From Proteles cristata cristata (taxonomy: Eukaryota; Chordata; Mammalia; Carnivora; Hyaenidae), in NCBI GenBank assembly GCA_017311185.1, contig JAESUZ010001723.1:1488001-1552000 (forward strand): a stretch of 64,000 nt of DNA. Reading direction: 5' to 3'. A model generated the notes under the pieces. It did no database searches. It was given only the letters and a program-made list of their open reading frames with translations, and was not told the DNA's origin. Shown piece after piece: positions 35,516-47,885 of the stretch. The position numbers and the translations under genes were made by a program. The first letter of the stretch is position 1. Every line of letters starts with the position of its first letter.

Positions 35516-35725
35516 GGGGCGCCTGGGTGGCTTAGTCGGTTAAGCGTCCAACTTTCACTTAGGTCATGATCTCGCGGTTCGTGGGTTCGGGCCCCGCGTC
35601 GGGCTCTGTGCTGACTGCCAGCTCAGAGCCTGGAGCCTATTTCAGAGACTGTATCTCCCTCTCTCTGACCCTCCCCTGCTCACGCTGTCTCTCTCTCTCT
35701 CTCTCCTAGAAATAAAAATTTTAAA
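35516..35725 (+). mobile_element. Can-SINE, recent-looking subfamily
   Basis: Subfamily diagnostic sites present. 16-bp duplication aaaaaaatcaaaaata at 35500-35515 and 35726-35741. Confidence 0.96.
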
Positions 35726-35741
35726 AAAAAAATCAAAAATA

Positions 35742-37475
35742 TATGGTATGTCAGATTGTCACGTACATGCTAAGGTGAAAAATAAAATGAAGTGCTAAAG
35801 AACGGGTAGTTCAATTTTTTTTTAAGTAGAATTTAAACATTCCTTTAATGTTTGAAGGAAGATACTGCAGAACAATGCAAAAGGTGTAGTAACAAGATGA
35901 CGGCTAGTCTAAAACAACAATTAAGAAGGGAAAGACGCATTGGTAGACTGACTTCACCCAACAAAAACATTATAATTTAGTGCAATTCACTGGTATATAT
36001 CTGTCCTGCCTGAAGGACAATTATACCATTCCCCACCAGAGGTCAATGAGAAAACAAGACAACAAGGTAATACAAAAAACTGCAAGAGATGAATATGAGA
36101 GAAAATTACTGGGCTAAAGATATTACTACACCTAAATCTATATAAAACTCTAAAAAACTCAAGCAGAAGAATATGACTCCAAAAGTTAACACAATAATCA
36201 ACACACAATCTTAACATGCTGTTTATTTAGCTGGAAAATTGTCGTTATGCAGTAGCATAATTATAGAGAATTGTTTCTGCCTAGAAATACAAAAAGTGAT
36301 TTTCAAAAAGTGGTTTTAAAAAAACCCTAGAACCATACACTGAGATCTGAAATATCAAAGGTTAAGACGCCTAATACAAAATCATAAACCTAGAAAATAA
36401 AAATCAGGCTCATTAGACACAGCAGATAAATTGAAAACAAGTAATAAAAATAAAATGATATTTTATTTAAGGCAGAAAAAACACCCTACAATTTTCTATT
36501 ATGATTTGGAAACAATACCTCATAATAACTGAGTGCATAAAAGCCCAACACTGACAAAATGCTGGAATTCAAAGGGTGATAGAAAACGGGATAAAACTTG
36601 TGTGTCGCTTCACTGTAAAACCTAACGTCATGCCTCAAGCAAGGAAACTTGCACTCAATCTTAAATTCCTGGGTCAAGCATTCAAGAAAACAGGACTTCT
36701 GGATCTTTGTAGGAAAAACCTCTTCAGACCCTATACTCCCCATATCCTAATACATGAGAAGTAATTCCCTGATGATTTACTGGCTTTGTTAGGATGTGAA
36801 AGTTTAAGAATCATTTTCCCTACTCAAACAAATAGACTATAAAATTTTAAAATTTAAATTGCAAAGGAAGCTAGCCAAATACATCTAATTTCACTCCCTC
36901 CTAAAATCTAACTAAAACCACAGTTAAGAAAAAAATGTATTTTTAATCCTGTAACACATAGGATAAAGAAAATGGGAAAGAAAACAAAACTTAAGTAATT
37001 TTAAAAGCTGAAAAACAGATGGACCAGTCTGAGAAAACCAAACCCGTACCAATAGTAAAAAGAAGCAACCCAATTTACACCTCAAAATTCTTAACAAGCT
37101 CAAGAACTGGCAGTAACGGGTAACTCTGGAAGTGGCAGGAAGGAGGTAGGGAGGAAGGAGTTCAAGGAAGATGCTAAAATAAGAAAAGATTGATTTAAAA
37201 TTTCTAGGCGGCATTTAGGGCATTAGATTTACCTCCTCCAATCCACATTTCAGTGTATCCCCTTTCCTCCACTTAGGAAAATGGCTAGAAATTTATTCTC
37301 CAGAAGAGTACTGCATTTTTATTCTAGATTGGGTGACACCAAGCACATCTTAGGAGTAGGAATGAGTACAAAAAATAGGATTATGTGAACATACACAGAA
37401 AAAACTCCAGCCCGTTTCCAACACGGAGCTCTCAGAATTCTGGTACCTAAGGCTTTTTACCCTTCAGGCATTCTC
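35742..37475. other. Low-copy intronic sequence, 1.7 kb
   Basis: The longest repeat-free stretch in the centre of the window. Overlapping frames on both strands at 36486-36764 (up to 85 codons) match no protein I know and lack splice support. No RNA gene recognised. Confidence 0.6.
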
Positions 37476-37488
37476 ATGCTATCCATTT

Positions 37489-37821
37489 ATTTTTGTTTCA
37501 AATTTGTATTTAAATTCTAGTTAACATATAGTGAAATACTGATTTCAAGAGCAGATTTTAGAGATTTATCACTTACATCTAACATCGAGTGCTCTCATCA
37601 CAAATTACCTCCTTAATTCCCATCACTCCTCTTTTAGCCCATCCTCCGCCCACCTCTCTCCAGCAACCCTCATTTTGTTGTCTATAGTTGAGTCTCTTGT
37701 GGTTTGTCTCCCTCTTTTTTTTCCCATTCCCCTATGTTCATCTATTTTGTTTCTTAAATTCCACACAAGTGAAGAAATCATATAGTATTTGCCTTTATGT
37801 GACTGACTTATTTCACCTATT
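37489..37821 (-). mobile_element. L1 3'UTR fragment, antisense
   Basis: Reversed 3' end (ttctagttaacatatagtga ... cttaaattccacacaagtga). Perfect 13-bp duplication atgctatccattt at 37476-37488 and 37822-37834. Confidence 0.92.
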
Positions 37822-37834
37822 ATGCTATCCATTT

Positions 37835-38340
37835 TGAGTTAATAATAAGGGGCCCCAAGGACTCAACATATTGGACAAAAATAAACCCATCCCAAAGAAT
37901 ATAACTGTGAAATCTGTGAACGTATTGTGAAATTCCAGAACTCTGGGAGCAGAATTATGATTATATTAATAAGCTTCCAAACAGGAAAAACAGATTGTAC
38001 CCAAAAGATCAGGAGTCACAGACTTCTTAATACTAACACTGCAAGCCAGAAAACAATGGACAATGCCTTAAATATGCTTAAGGAAAATAATTTCTAATTT
38101 AGCATTCTGTATCTACACTATTGATAAAGAGTTAGGACAAAATGAAGACATCTTCAAGGGCACCTGGGTAACTGAGGTGGTTGAGCATCTGATTTTGGCT
38201 AAAGTCATAATCTCATGGCTCTTGGGTTTGAGCACCATGTCAGGCTCTGTGCTGACAGCTTGGAGCCTGGAGCCTGCTTCCAGTTCTGTCTCCATCTCTT
38301 TCTGCCCCTCCCCCACTTGAGCACTGCCTCTCTCTCCGTC

Positions 38341-38386
<46 letters not shown>

Positions 38387-38720
38387 ATATAAACATTAAA
38401 AAAAAAATTTTAATGAAGACATCCTCAGACATGCAAATAGCTTATAGGCTGTAGAAAAAAAATGTAAACTGAAAGCACTTTGGAAAACAAGTTGGCATTA
38501 TCTTCTCAGATTAGAATATGCATATGCTACAATTCAGCAATTCCTTTCTTAATCACATACCCTTAAAAAAATACATGTATGCCAGAAGGCAACACAACAC
38601 GGTTCATAGCAGCACTGTCCCTAATAACAAAAGAGAAGGAAAAAAAATATGAACTGACAGAAGAACGGATTAATGAAGTACACTATACTAGAGCTACACA
38701 AAACACCGATGAATCTTAGA
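37835..38720 (+). mobile_element. Ancient L1 or HAL1-like ORF1 segment, sense
   Basis: aagccagaaaacaatggaca and agttaggacaaaatgaagac ... cctcagacatgcaaatagc resemble the ORF1 C-terminal region; 38470-38720 looks like an ORF2 end, which would fit a HAL1-type element or two pieces. Interrupted by a SINE. Confidence 0.55.
38157..38411 (+). mobile_element. Can-SINE with long (CT)n, sense
   Basis: CT run 38334-38384. Duplication aatgaagacatc(t/c)tca at 38141-38156 and 38412-38427. Confidence 0.94.
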
Positions 38721-39784
38721 CCTAACTTTTTATTTTTGAAATTATAAGGTGAAACTTTTTCTTTTGGTGTATAGTTCAAGGAATCTCAGTACATCCATAG
38801 ATTTGCGTTACTATAACCAAAAGCTATATTCAGAACACTTCCATTCACCCCAAAAAAACTTCCTTATACTATCTCTTTCAAGTCACCCCTTCTCTCATCT
38901 CTACCCATAGCAACTGCTGATCTGTCTTTTATCACTATAGTTTTGTCTTTTGGAAAATGCCATAAAAATAGAGTCATACAGTATATAACATTTTGAATGA
39001 CCGATTTCATTCAGCATAACCCACCTGAAACTCACTCAAATTGTGCATGTATCAACAGTTCGTTCCTTTTCATTGTTAAATAGTACTTTATCCTATCAAC
39101 ACACCACACTTTTTTATTCACCCAATGCCAAAATGACCACTGGGTGATGTAGATGTGGGACACATTTGAGCCAATGGCTCAGTTCATTGACCAGTGGTTA
39201 CGTTTTCCTTTGTAAAGACTGTTCAAACCCTTTGCCCATTCTTTTTTTGTTATTAATGGGTTTTGATACTACAAATCATCTGCCATACAAATGTTCTGCA
39301 AATAATTCCTCCAGGACTATGGATGCCTTTTTGTTTTCTTCATTATGTCCTTTGCAAAGCAAAATTTTTAATTTTCATTAGGTGCATGTCATCAAAATTT
39401 TTCCTTTTATACTTTATGCCTTTTGTGTCCTGTGTAGGGAATCTCTGTCTAACCTAAAGTCACAAAGATATTCTTCTTCATTTTCCTCTAGTAATATATT
39501 AGTTTTGGCTCTTAAGTCTCTGACACATCTCAAGTTAATTTTGCCTTAAGAAAAAGGTTGAGGTTATTTTTCATACAGAAATCCAACTGTTCCCACACCC
39601 TGTCTTAAAAAGACTATCCATCCCCCCACTGAACTGACTTAGCACATTTGCCAAAATCAACTGAGCATATAAGTATGGGTCTACTTCTGGATTCTATCTA
39701 ATTCCATTGATCTATATGTCAATAGTTCTACCGATACTACCTTGTCTTAATTATAGTAGTTTGATGTAAGTCTTTTTATGTATA

Positions 39785-39930
39785 TATATAATTTGTTGTC
39801 AAGCTAGCTAACATACAGTGTATACAGTGAGCTCTTGGTTTTGGGGATAGATTCCTATGATGCATCACTTCCATACAACACCCAGTGCTCATCTCAACAA
39901 GTGCCCTCCTCAATGCCCATCGCTCAATCT
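39785..39930 (-). mobile_element. L1 3' terminal fragment, antisense
   Basis: tatatataatttgttgtcaa followed by agctaacatacagtg and cccagtgctcatctcaacaa; only about 145 nt of L1 3' end. Confidence 0.78.
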
Positions 39931-39948
39931 TAGAATCAGGTATTGTGA

Positions 39949-40131
39949 GGGGTGCCTATTGGCTCAGTTGGTTGAATGTCCAACTCAATTTCAGCTCAGG
40001 TCTTGATCTCAGGGTTGTGAGTTCAAGTCCCATGAGGGGCTCCATGGTCTGTGTGGAGATTACAGGGAAGGGGAAGGGAAGAAAGAAAGAGAGACAGAGA
40101 GAGAGAGACAGAGAGAGAGAAAATGGAAAAA
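39949..40131 (+). mobile_element. Short Can-SINE form with (GA)n tail
   Basis: Head ggggtgcctattggctcagt, ends in GAAA/GAGACA purine repeats in place of CT tract and A tail. Duplication aatca(g)gtattgtga at 39934-39948 and 40132-40146. Confidence 0.87.
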
Positions 40132-40300
40132 AATCAGATATTGTGAATTACATAATATTATTCTTCCTTTTCAAGTTTTTACTATTGTATGGTGCCTTTC
40201 CATATAAATTTCAAAATCAGTTTCTCAACGTCTTCAAGAAAAGTCTCCTAAGCTTGGACTTTGTAATGAATCTATACGTCAGTTTGAAGAGAACTGCCAT

Positions 40301-42452
40301 CTTTTTTTTTTTTTTTACAAATAGTTTATTATCAAGTTGGTTCCCATATAACACCCAGTGCTCATCCCCACAAGTGCTCTCCTCCATGCCCATCACCCCC
40401 CTCCCTCAACACACCCATCAGTCCTCAGTTTGTTCTCAGCATACAAGAGAGTCTTTCATGGTTTGCCTCTCTCCCTCTCCCCCACTATTTCCCCCATTCT
40501 TCTCCCCCACGGTCCTCTGTTAAGTTCCTCCTAATCCTCCTATACATGCAAACATATGATATTTGTCCTTCTCTGCCTGACTTATTTCGCTCAGCATAAC
40601 ACCCTCAAGGTCCATCCATGTTGCTACACATGGCCAGATTTCATTGTTTCTCATTGCCATGTAGTATTCCATGGTATAGATAAACCACATCTTCTTGATC
40701 CATTCATCTGTTGATGGACACTTAGGCTCTTTCCATGTTTTGGCTATTGTTGAGAGTGCTATTATGAACATTGGGGTACATGTGCCCCTATGCATCAGCA
40801 TTTCTGTATCCCTTGGGTAAATTCCTAGCAGTGCTATTGCTGGGTCATAGGGGAGTTCTATTGTTAATTTTTTGAGGAACCTCCACACTGTTTTCCAGAG
40901 GGGCTGCACCAGTTTACATTCCCACCAACAGTGTAGGAGGATGCCTGTTTCTCCACATCCTCGCCAGCATCTAGAGTCCTCTGATTTGCTCATTTTAGCC
41001 ACTCTGACTGGCGTGAGGTGGTATCTCAGTGTGGTTTTGATGTGTATTTCCCTGATAAGGAGGGATGCTGAGCATCGTTTCATGTGTCTGTTGGCCATCT
41101 GGATGTCGTCTTTGGAGAAGTGTCTGTTCCTATCTTCTGCCCATTTCTTCACTGGGTTGTTTGTTTTTTGGGTGTGGAGTTTGGTGAGTTCCTTATAGAT
41201 TTTGGATACTAGCCCTTTATCTGATATATCATTTGTAACTATCTTTTCCCATTCTATCGGTTGCCTGTTAGTTTTATGTATTGTTTCCTTTGCTGTGCAG
41301 AAGCTTTTGATCTTGATAAGGTCCCAATAGTTCATTTTTGTTCTTGATTCCCTTGCTTTTGGGGATGTGCCAAGTAAGAAATTGCTGTGGTGGAGGTCAA
41401 GGAGGTTGTTTCCTGCTTTCTCCTCTAGGATTTTGATGGTTTCCTGTCTCACGTTCAGGTCCTTTATCCATTTTGAGTTTATTTTTGTATATGGTGTAAG
41501 AAAGTGATCTAGTTTCATTCCTTCGCACGTTGCTGTCCAATTCTCCCAGCATCATCTGGTAAAGAGGCTGTCTTTTTTCCACTGGATATTCTTTCCCACT
41601 TCGTCAAAGATTAGTTGGCCATACATTTTTAGGTCCAGCTCTGGTTATCCATTCTGTTCCATTGGCCTATGTGTCTATTTTTGTGTCATATGCTACTGTC
41701 TTGATGATTACAGCTTTGTAGTAGAGGCTAAAGTCTGGAACTGTGATGCCTTCTGCTTTGGTTTTCTTCAATATTACTTTGGCTATTCAGGGTCTTATGT
41801 GGTCCCATACAAATTTTAGGATAGCTTGTTCTAGCTTTGAGAAGAATGCTGGTGCAATTTTGACTGGGATTGCACTGAATGTGTAGATTGCTTTGGGTAG
41901 TATTGATATTTTAACAATACTTATTCTCCCAATCCATGAGCATGGAATGTTTTTCCATTTCTTTGTGTCTTCTGCAATTTCCTTCATAAGCTTTCTATAG
42001 TTTTCAGCATATAGATATTTTACATCTTTGGTTAGGTTTATTCTTAGTTATTTTATGGTTCTTGGTTGCAATTGTGAATGGGACCAGTTTCTTGATTTCT
42101 CTTTCTGTTGCTTCATTATTGGTGTATAAAAATGCAACAGATTTCTGTACACTGATTTTATATTCTGGGACTCTGCTGAATCTATTTAACAGTTCTAGCA
42201 GACTTGATGGGAGTCTGTCAGATTTTTCATGTAGAGTATCATGTCGTCTGCCAAAAGCCAAAGTCTGACTACTTCTTGGCCAATTTTAATGCCTTTTATT
42301 TCATTTTGTTGTCTGACTGCTGATAGTAGGACTTCCAACACTATGTTAAACAACAGTGGTTAGAGGGACATCCCTGTTGTGTTCCAGATCTCAAAGGAAA
42401 AGCTCTCAATTTTTCCCCACTGAGGATAATATTAGCTGTGGGCTCTTCATAG
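40301..42452 (-). mobile_element. Young 5'-truncated L1, 2.15 kb, antisense
   Basis: Starts with a T14 run (reversed tail), 3'UTR, then ORF2 back to the RT palm region near 42452 (reversed atgaagagcccacagctaat). No clear target-site duplication. The sequence then enters another ancient antisense L1. Confidence 0.9.
40520..41518 (-). pseudogene. L1 ORF2p C-terminal 332 codons, open
   Basis: Longest open frame in the window. It is the ORF2 C-terminal third from [20 protein letters not shown] to the natural stop after GGLGGT. It holds the Cys-rich segment [13 protein letters not shown] but no endonuclease or reverse-transcriptase active site. The frame upstream is broken (41397-41582 overlaps in another frame). 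Intact length suggests a fairly recent insertion, not selection. Confidence 0.93.
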
Positions 42453-43220
42453 TTTTTGTATATGGTGTAGAGTGGAAGTCAAGATTCATTTTTCCATATG
42501 AGTATATATGGTACTTCTAGCATCACTTGATTAAAAGACTGTTCATTCATTATTCGTCAATTACATAGTATCTTTGTCAAAAATTCCCACATCTGTGAGT
42601 ACACGTAACACGTAAATAAATAAATATATACATAAGTCAGTTACATAAGTCAGTTATGTATATACAGACTCTGTTTTGTACCATTAATCTAAATGTCTTT
42701 GTGCCAATACCATATTACCTTGCTTACTGTAGCTTTAAAAGAAGTGTGGAAATAAGACTGCACACAGTGTCCAACACTTCTTTTTAAAAACTGTTGTGGC
42801 TATCCTAGATCCTAAATTTTAGCTTCTCAAATTCTGCAATGTCTGGTAGGATACTGACTAGGATAATAAGTCCTCCAACCCAGGAACATGTTATCTCTCA
42901 ACTTATCTAGATCTTTAATTTCTCAATAATGTTTTGTTATTTTCAAAATAGAGTTCCTACATATCCTACAAATTTCACTGTATTTATCCCTAAATATTCA
43001 ATGTTTTTGATGTTACTGTAAAGCATATTCTTTAATTGCACAAAATGCTCATTAGACAAAATATGCAACTGATTTTACATATATTGGCCTTGTTATGAGA
43101 CCCTGCCAATATGTAATTAATTCCAGTAAATTCTTTTTAGATTCTTTACACTTTTCTATGTACATATCATGGCCAGCTACAAGTCTAAGGGTTTTCCTTC
43201 TTTAATTCCAATATTCAAGT
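42453..43220 (-). mobile_element. Ancient L1 (L1M type) ORF2, antisense
   Basis: Begins again at ttttgtatatggtgtagagt, a more 3' point than the copy left of the young L1, so a separate element; continues to about 43220. Confidence 0.7.
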
Positions 43221-43226
43221 TTGCTA

Positions 43227-43535
43227 CAGGCCCACCTCATTTTACTGCACTTTGGCTTTACTGTGCTTCACAGATTTTGCATTTTTTACAAATTGAAGGT
43301 TTGTGACAACACTGGCCTGAGCAAGTCTATCACTGTCATTTTTCAAACAGCATTAGCTTAGTTCATGTCTCTATGTCACATCTTGGTAATTCTTGCAATA
43401 TTTTAAACTTTTCATCATTATTATATTTGTTATGTTGATCTGTGATCAGTGATATTTGATATTACTATTGTAACTATATTAGGTGCAATGAACCATGCCC
43501 ATATAAGAAGGTAAACTTCATCAATGGAAGTATGT
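43227..43535 (+). mobile_element. Tigger1 DNA transposon, 5' end (piece 1 of 3)
   Basis: Follows a TA target dinucleotide (43225-43226) and begins with the CAGG terminal inverted repeat end, then lttttacaaattgaaggtttg-type landmark (ttttacaaattgaaggtttg), gagcaagtctatcactgtc, tctgtgatcagtgatatttg and gcccatataagaaggtaaac. These match Tigger1 (pogo/Tc1-mariner) as I remember it. Truncated by an L1. Confidence 0.88.
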
Positions 43536-44569
43536 ATTTTTTTAAAGTTCTTTTTAAGTTCTACTTAGTTAACATACAGTGCAATATTAGTTTCAGGAGT
43601 AGAATTCAGTGAATTCTTTATATTACAGTACGTATATACAACACCCATCATCACATCATAACAAGTGCTCCTTAATACCCATCTATCTAGCCTGTCTCAC
43701 ACCCATCTCCCTCCATCAACCCTCAATTTGTTCTCTATTGTTAACAGTCTCTTATAGTTTGCTCCCCTCTTTCTCTTTCTGCTCCCTCCCATGTGTTCAT
43801 CTGTTTTGTTTCTTAAATTCCACATATGAATGAAATCATATGGTATTTGTCTTTCTCTGACTGCACTCTAGCTGCATCCACGTTGTCACAAATGGTGACA
43901 TGGAAAAGATTTCATTCTTTTTGATGGCTGAATAATATTTCACTGTATTGATATACCACATCTTCATCCATTCATCAGTCAATAGATACTTGGGCTCTTT
44001 CCATAGTTTGGCTATTGTTGATAATGCTCCTATAAACACTAGGGTCCATGTATCCCTTTGAATCTGTATTTATTAATACTTTGGATAAGTACCTAGTAAT
44101 GCAATTGTTAGGGCATAGATAGTCCTATTTTTAACTTTCTGAGGAAGGTCCATACTGTTCTCCAGAGTGGCTGTACCAGTCTGCATTCCCACCAACAGTG
44201 CAAGAGTGTTCCTCTTTCTACACATCCTCACCAACACCTGTTGTTTCTTGTGTTGTTCATTTTAGCCATTCTGACAGGTATGAGGTAGTATCTCATCATG
44301 ATTTTCATTTGTATTTCCCTAATGATGAGTGATGTTGAGCATCTTTTCGTGTGTCCATCAGTTATTTGGATGTCTTCTTTGGAAAAGTGTCTATTCATGC
44401 CTTCGCCCATTTCTTAGTAGAACTATTTGGTTTTAGGTTGTTGAGTTTAATAAGTTCTTTATAAATTTTACATACTAATCCTTTATCAGATATATCATTT
44501 GCAAATATCCTCTCCCATTCTCTGCCCTTTAGTATTGTTTATTGTTTCCTTCATTGGCAGCTTTTTATC

Positions 44570-44734
44570 TTTATTTATTTTTGAGACAGCACAAGTGGAG
44601 GAGGGGCAGAAGATCTGAAGTGGGCTGTGCTGACAGCAGTGAGCCTTATGCAGGGCTTGAACTCACAAACTGCAATATCATGGCCTGAAATGAAGTCAGA
44701 GGCCCAACCAACTAAGCCACCCTGGCACCCCAAT
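44570..44734 (-). mobile_element. Can-SINE, antisense, shortened
   Basis: Duplication gctttttatc at 44560-44569 and 44735-44744. Lacks most of the GA-rich middle. Confidence 0.92.
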
Positions 44735-46336
44735 GCTTTTTATCCTGATTAAGTCCCAACAGTTCATATTTACTTTTGTTTCCCTTGCCTCTGGCAATGT
44801 GTCTAGTAAGAAACTGCTCTGGTTGATGTCAAAGAGGTTGCTGCCTGTGTTCTCCACTAGGATTTTGATAGCTTCCTGCTTTATGTCTTTCATCCATTTT
44901 TTAATTTATTTTTGTATATGCTGTAAGAAAGTGGTCCAGTTTCATTCTGTCATATTGCTGTCCAATTTTCCCAGCACCATTTGTTGAAAAGTCTGTCTTT
45001 TTTCCATTGAATATTCTTTCCTGCTTTGTCAAAGATTAGTTGACTATATGGTTGTGGGTCCATTTCTGGATTTTCCATTCTGTTCCATTAATCCTATGCA
45101 TCTGTTTTGGTGTCAGTACCATACTGTCTTGATGACTATAGCTATAAAGTATAGCTTGATACCTGGAACTGTGATGCCTCGAGTTTTGTCTTTCTTTTAA
45201 AGGATTGCTTTGGCTATTCAGTATCTTTTGTGGTCTCATATATATTTTAGGATTGTTTGTTCTAGCTCTGTGAAAAATGGTGTTGGTATGTTGATGGGGA
45301 TTACACTGAATGTGTAGATTGTTTTGGGTAGCAAAGACATTTTAACAGTGTTTGTTCTTCCAATCTGTAAGTATGGAATACATTTCTTTGTGCCCTCTTC
45401 AATTTCTTTCGTAAGTGTTCTATAGTTTTCAGAGTATAGTTCTTTTACCTCTTTGGCTAGGTTTATTCCTAGGTATCTAATTGGTTTTGGTGCAGTTGCA
45501 AATGGTACCAATTCCTTCATTCCTTTTTCTGCTGCTTCATTATTGGTGTAAATAAATGCAACCAACTTCTGTACATTGATTTTATATTCTGTTACTTTGC
45601 TGAATTCATGTATTACTTCTAGCTATTTTTTGGTGGAGTCTTTTCAGGTTTTCTACATACATGTCATCTGCAAACAGTGAAAGTTTGTCTTCTTTGCTGA
45701 TTTGGATGCCTTTTATTTCTTTGTGTTGTCTGATTGCTGAGGCTAAGATTTCCAGTGCTATGTTAAATAGTAATGGTAAGAGTGGACATCCCCGTCTTGT
45801 TCCTGCTGAGGAAAAGTTCTCACCTTTTCCCCACTGAGGATGGTATTTGCTGTGGGTTTTTCATATATGAATTTCATGATGTTGAGGTATGTGAAGTTTT
45901 TATCTAGATGCTATATTTTGTCAAATGCTTTTTCTGCATCTAATGACAAAATCATATGGTTACCCTTTCTTTTATTAATGTGGCGTATCACACTGATTGA
46001 TATGCAGGTACTGAACCACCCCTGCAGACCAGGAATAAATCCTACTTGGTCGTGGTGCATAATTCTTTCAGTGTACTGTTGGATTCAATTTGCTAGTATA
46101 TTGTTGAGAATTTTTACATCTGTGCTCACCAGGGATACTAGCCTGTAATTCTCGTTTTTAATGGGGTATGTCTGGTTTTGGAACCAAGGTAATGATGACC
46201 TTGTAGAATGAGTTTGGAAGTTTTCCTACCATTTCTATTTTGGGGGACAATTTGAGAAGAATAAGTATTAACTCTTATTTAAATGTTGGTAGAATTCCAC
46301 TGGGAAGCCATCTGACCCTTGACATTGGTTTTAGGA

Positions 46337-46543
46337 GTTTTTTTTTTTAATGTTTATATATTTGAGAGAGAGATGAAGAGAGTGAGCGGGGGTGGGGCAG
46401 AGAGAGGGAGAGAGAGAATCTGAAGCAGGCTCTGTGCTGTCAACACGGAACTCAATGCAGGGATTGATTTCACGAACCCTGAGATCTTGACCAGAGCTGA
46501 AATCAAGAAACAGATGCTTAGCTGACTCAGACACCCAGATGAC
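46337..46543 (-). mobile_element. Can-SINE, antisense
   Basis: T-rich tail, (GA)n middle, head ending gactcagacacccagatgacc; diverged. Duplication unclear. Confidence 0.88.
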
Positions 46544-46926
46544 CTGTCGGGAGATTTTTGAATACTGATTCATTTTCTTTGCTGATTACAGGTCTGCTCA
46601 AATTTTCTATTTCTTCCTATTTCAGTTCTTATAGTTTGTATGTTTCTAGGAATTTGTCTACTTCTTCCATATCGACCAGATTGTTCACATTTAATCTTTC
46701 ATAATATTCTCTTATAATTGTGTGTATTTCTGAGGTGCTAATTGTGATCTCTTCTCTTTCATTCATGATTTTACTTATTTGGGTCCTTTCTCTTTTCCTT
46801 TTGATAAGTCTGGCTAGGGGTTAATCAATTTTATTAATTCTTTTGAAGAACCAGCTCTTAGTTTCATTGATCTGTTCTACTGGGGTTTTTTCTTTCTATG
46901 TTGTTTATTTATGCTCTAATCTTTTT

Positions 46927-47283
46927 TTTTCTTTCGTAGTTTATTGTTAAGTTGGTTTAAATATAACACCCAGTGCTCATCCCAACAAGTGCCCTCCTCC
47001 GTGCCTATTACCCTTCTTCCCTACTCCCCCACCCCTATCAGCCCTCAGTTTGTTCTCAGTATTCAAGAGTCTCTCATAATTTGCCTCCCTCCCTCTCCCC
47101 AACTATTCTTCCCCGTCTCCTCCCCCATGGTCCTCCGTTAAGTTCCTCCTAATCCATGTATAAGTGAAAACATACGGTATCTGTCTTTCTCTGCCTGACT
47201 TATTTCGTTCAGCATAACACCCTCAAGTTCCATCCATGTTGCTACAAATGGCCAGATTTCATGCTACATGGCAATGAGAAAGT
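46927..47283 (-). mobile_element. Young L1 3' end with tiny 5' inversion, antisense
   Basis: Reversed tail and 3'UTR to ccagatttcat at about 47263, where the sequence flips: 47264-47283 (gctacatggcaatgagaaag) is L1 in plus orientation from the adjacent ORF2 region. A 20-nt twin-priming scar. Confidence 0.85.
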
Positions 47284-47666
47284 ATAATTGTTGTTTTAAG
47301 TTCTAGTTCAGGCATCTTACTTATCTCTGCATTGACTAAATCCCTAGCCGTTACTTCTTCCCATTCCTTCTTTTGAGGTGAATTCCTCCATCTTGTCAAA
47401 TTATCAAGGTCACTGTTTTTTTGTTAGTAGTCTGTTGTTCCTGCTCCTGAGAGTAATGGCTATATTAAGAAGAGAACCAAAAAATACCAAACAAAATTAA
47501 AAGGGAAGCTAGTTCTTTTGTATGTTTTGGTCTGCTTGTTAAAAGAAAAATTAGTTCTTAGGTATATTTGGGTCTGCTTATGAAAACAAGCTAGGTCAAA
47601 TAAATAATAATAAATACATTAAAATAAAAAATACTTTTCCTGTATCCCATTAAAAATAAAAACCCA

Positions 47667-47879
47667 CGGGCACCTTGACGGCTCAGTCAGTTAAGTCTCT
47701 GACTTCAGTTTGGGTCATGATCTTGTAGTCTGTGAGTTTAAGACCCCATGGCTGTGCTGACAATTTGGAGCCTGGAGCCTGTTTCAGATTCTGGGTCTCC
47801 CTGTCTCTGACCCTCCACCACTCACACACACACATTCTCTCTCTCTCAAGAATAAACAAACATTAAAAAAAAAAAAAGG
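47667..47879 (+). mobile_element. Can-SINE, sense
   Basis: Starts cgggcaccttgacggctcag, includes a short (CA)n, ends in A11 then G7. Duplication not clear. Confidence 0.88.
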
Positions 47880-47885
47880 GGGGGA

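Larger units (their letters stand above)
38740..40290 (-). mobile_element. Ancient L1 (L1M type) 3' half, antisense
   Basis: Minus-strand order of 3'UTR to ORF2 landmarks (catagcaactgctgatctgt; ttccattgatctatatgtca; tttccatataaatttcaaaa). Interrupted by an L1 3' fragment (39785-39930) and a SINE (39949-40131). Confidence 0.75.

Noticed and set aside
36486..36764. Overlapping 62-85 codon frames on both strands as a small gene.
   Set aside because: No recognisable protein, no splice or promoter support, length expected by chance in 64 kb.
40520..41518. 332-codon frame as a host protein.
   Set aside because: It is plainly the L1 ORF2 C-terminus, repeated many times in this window.
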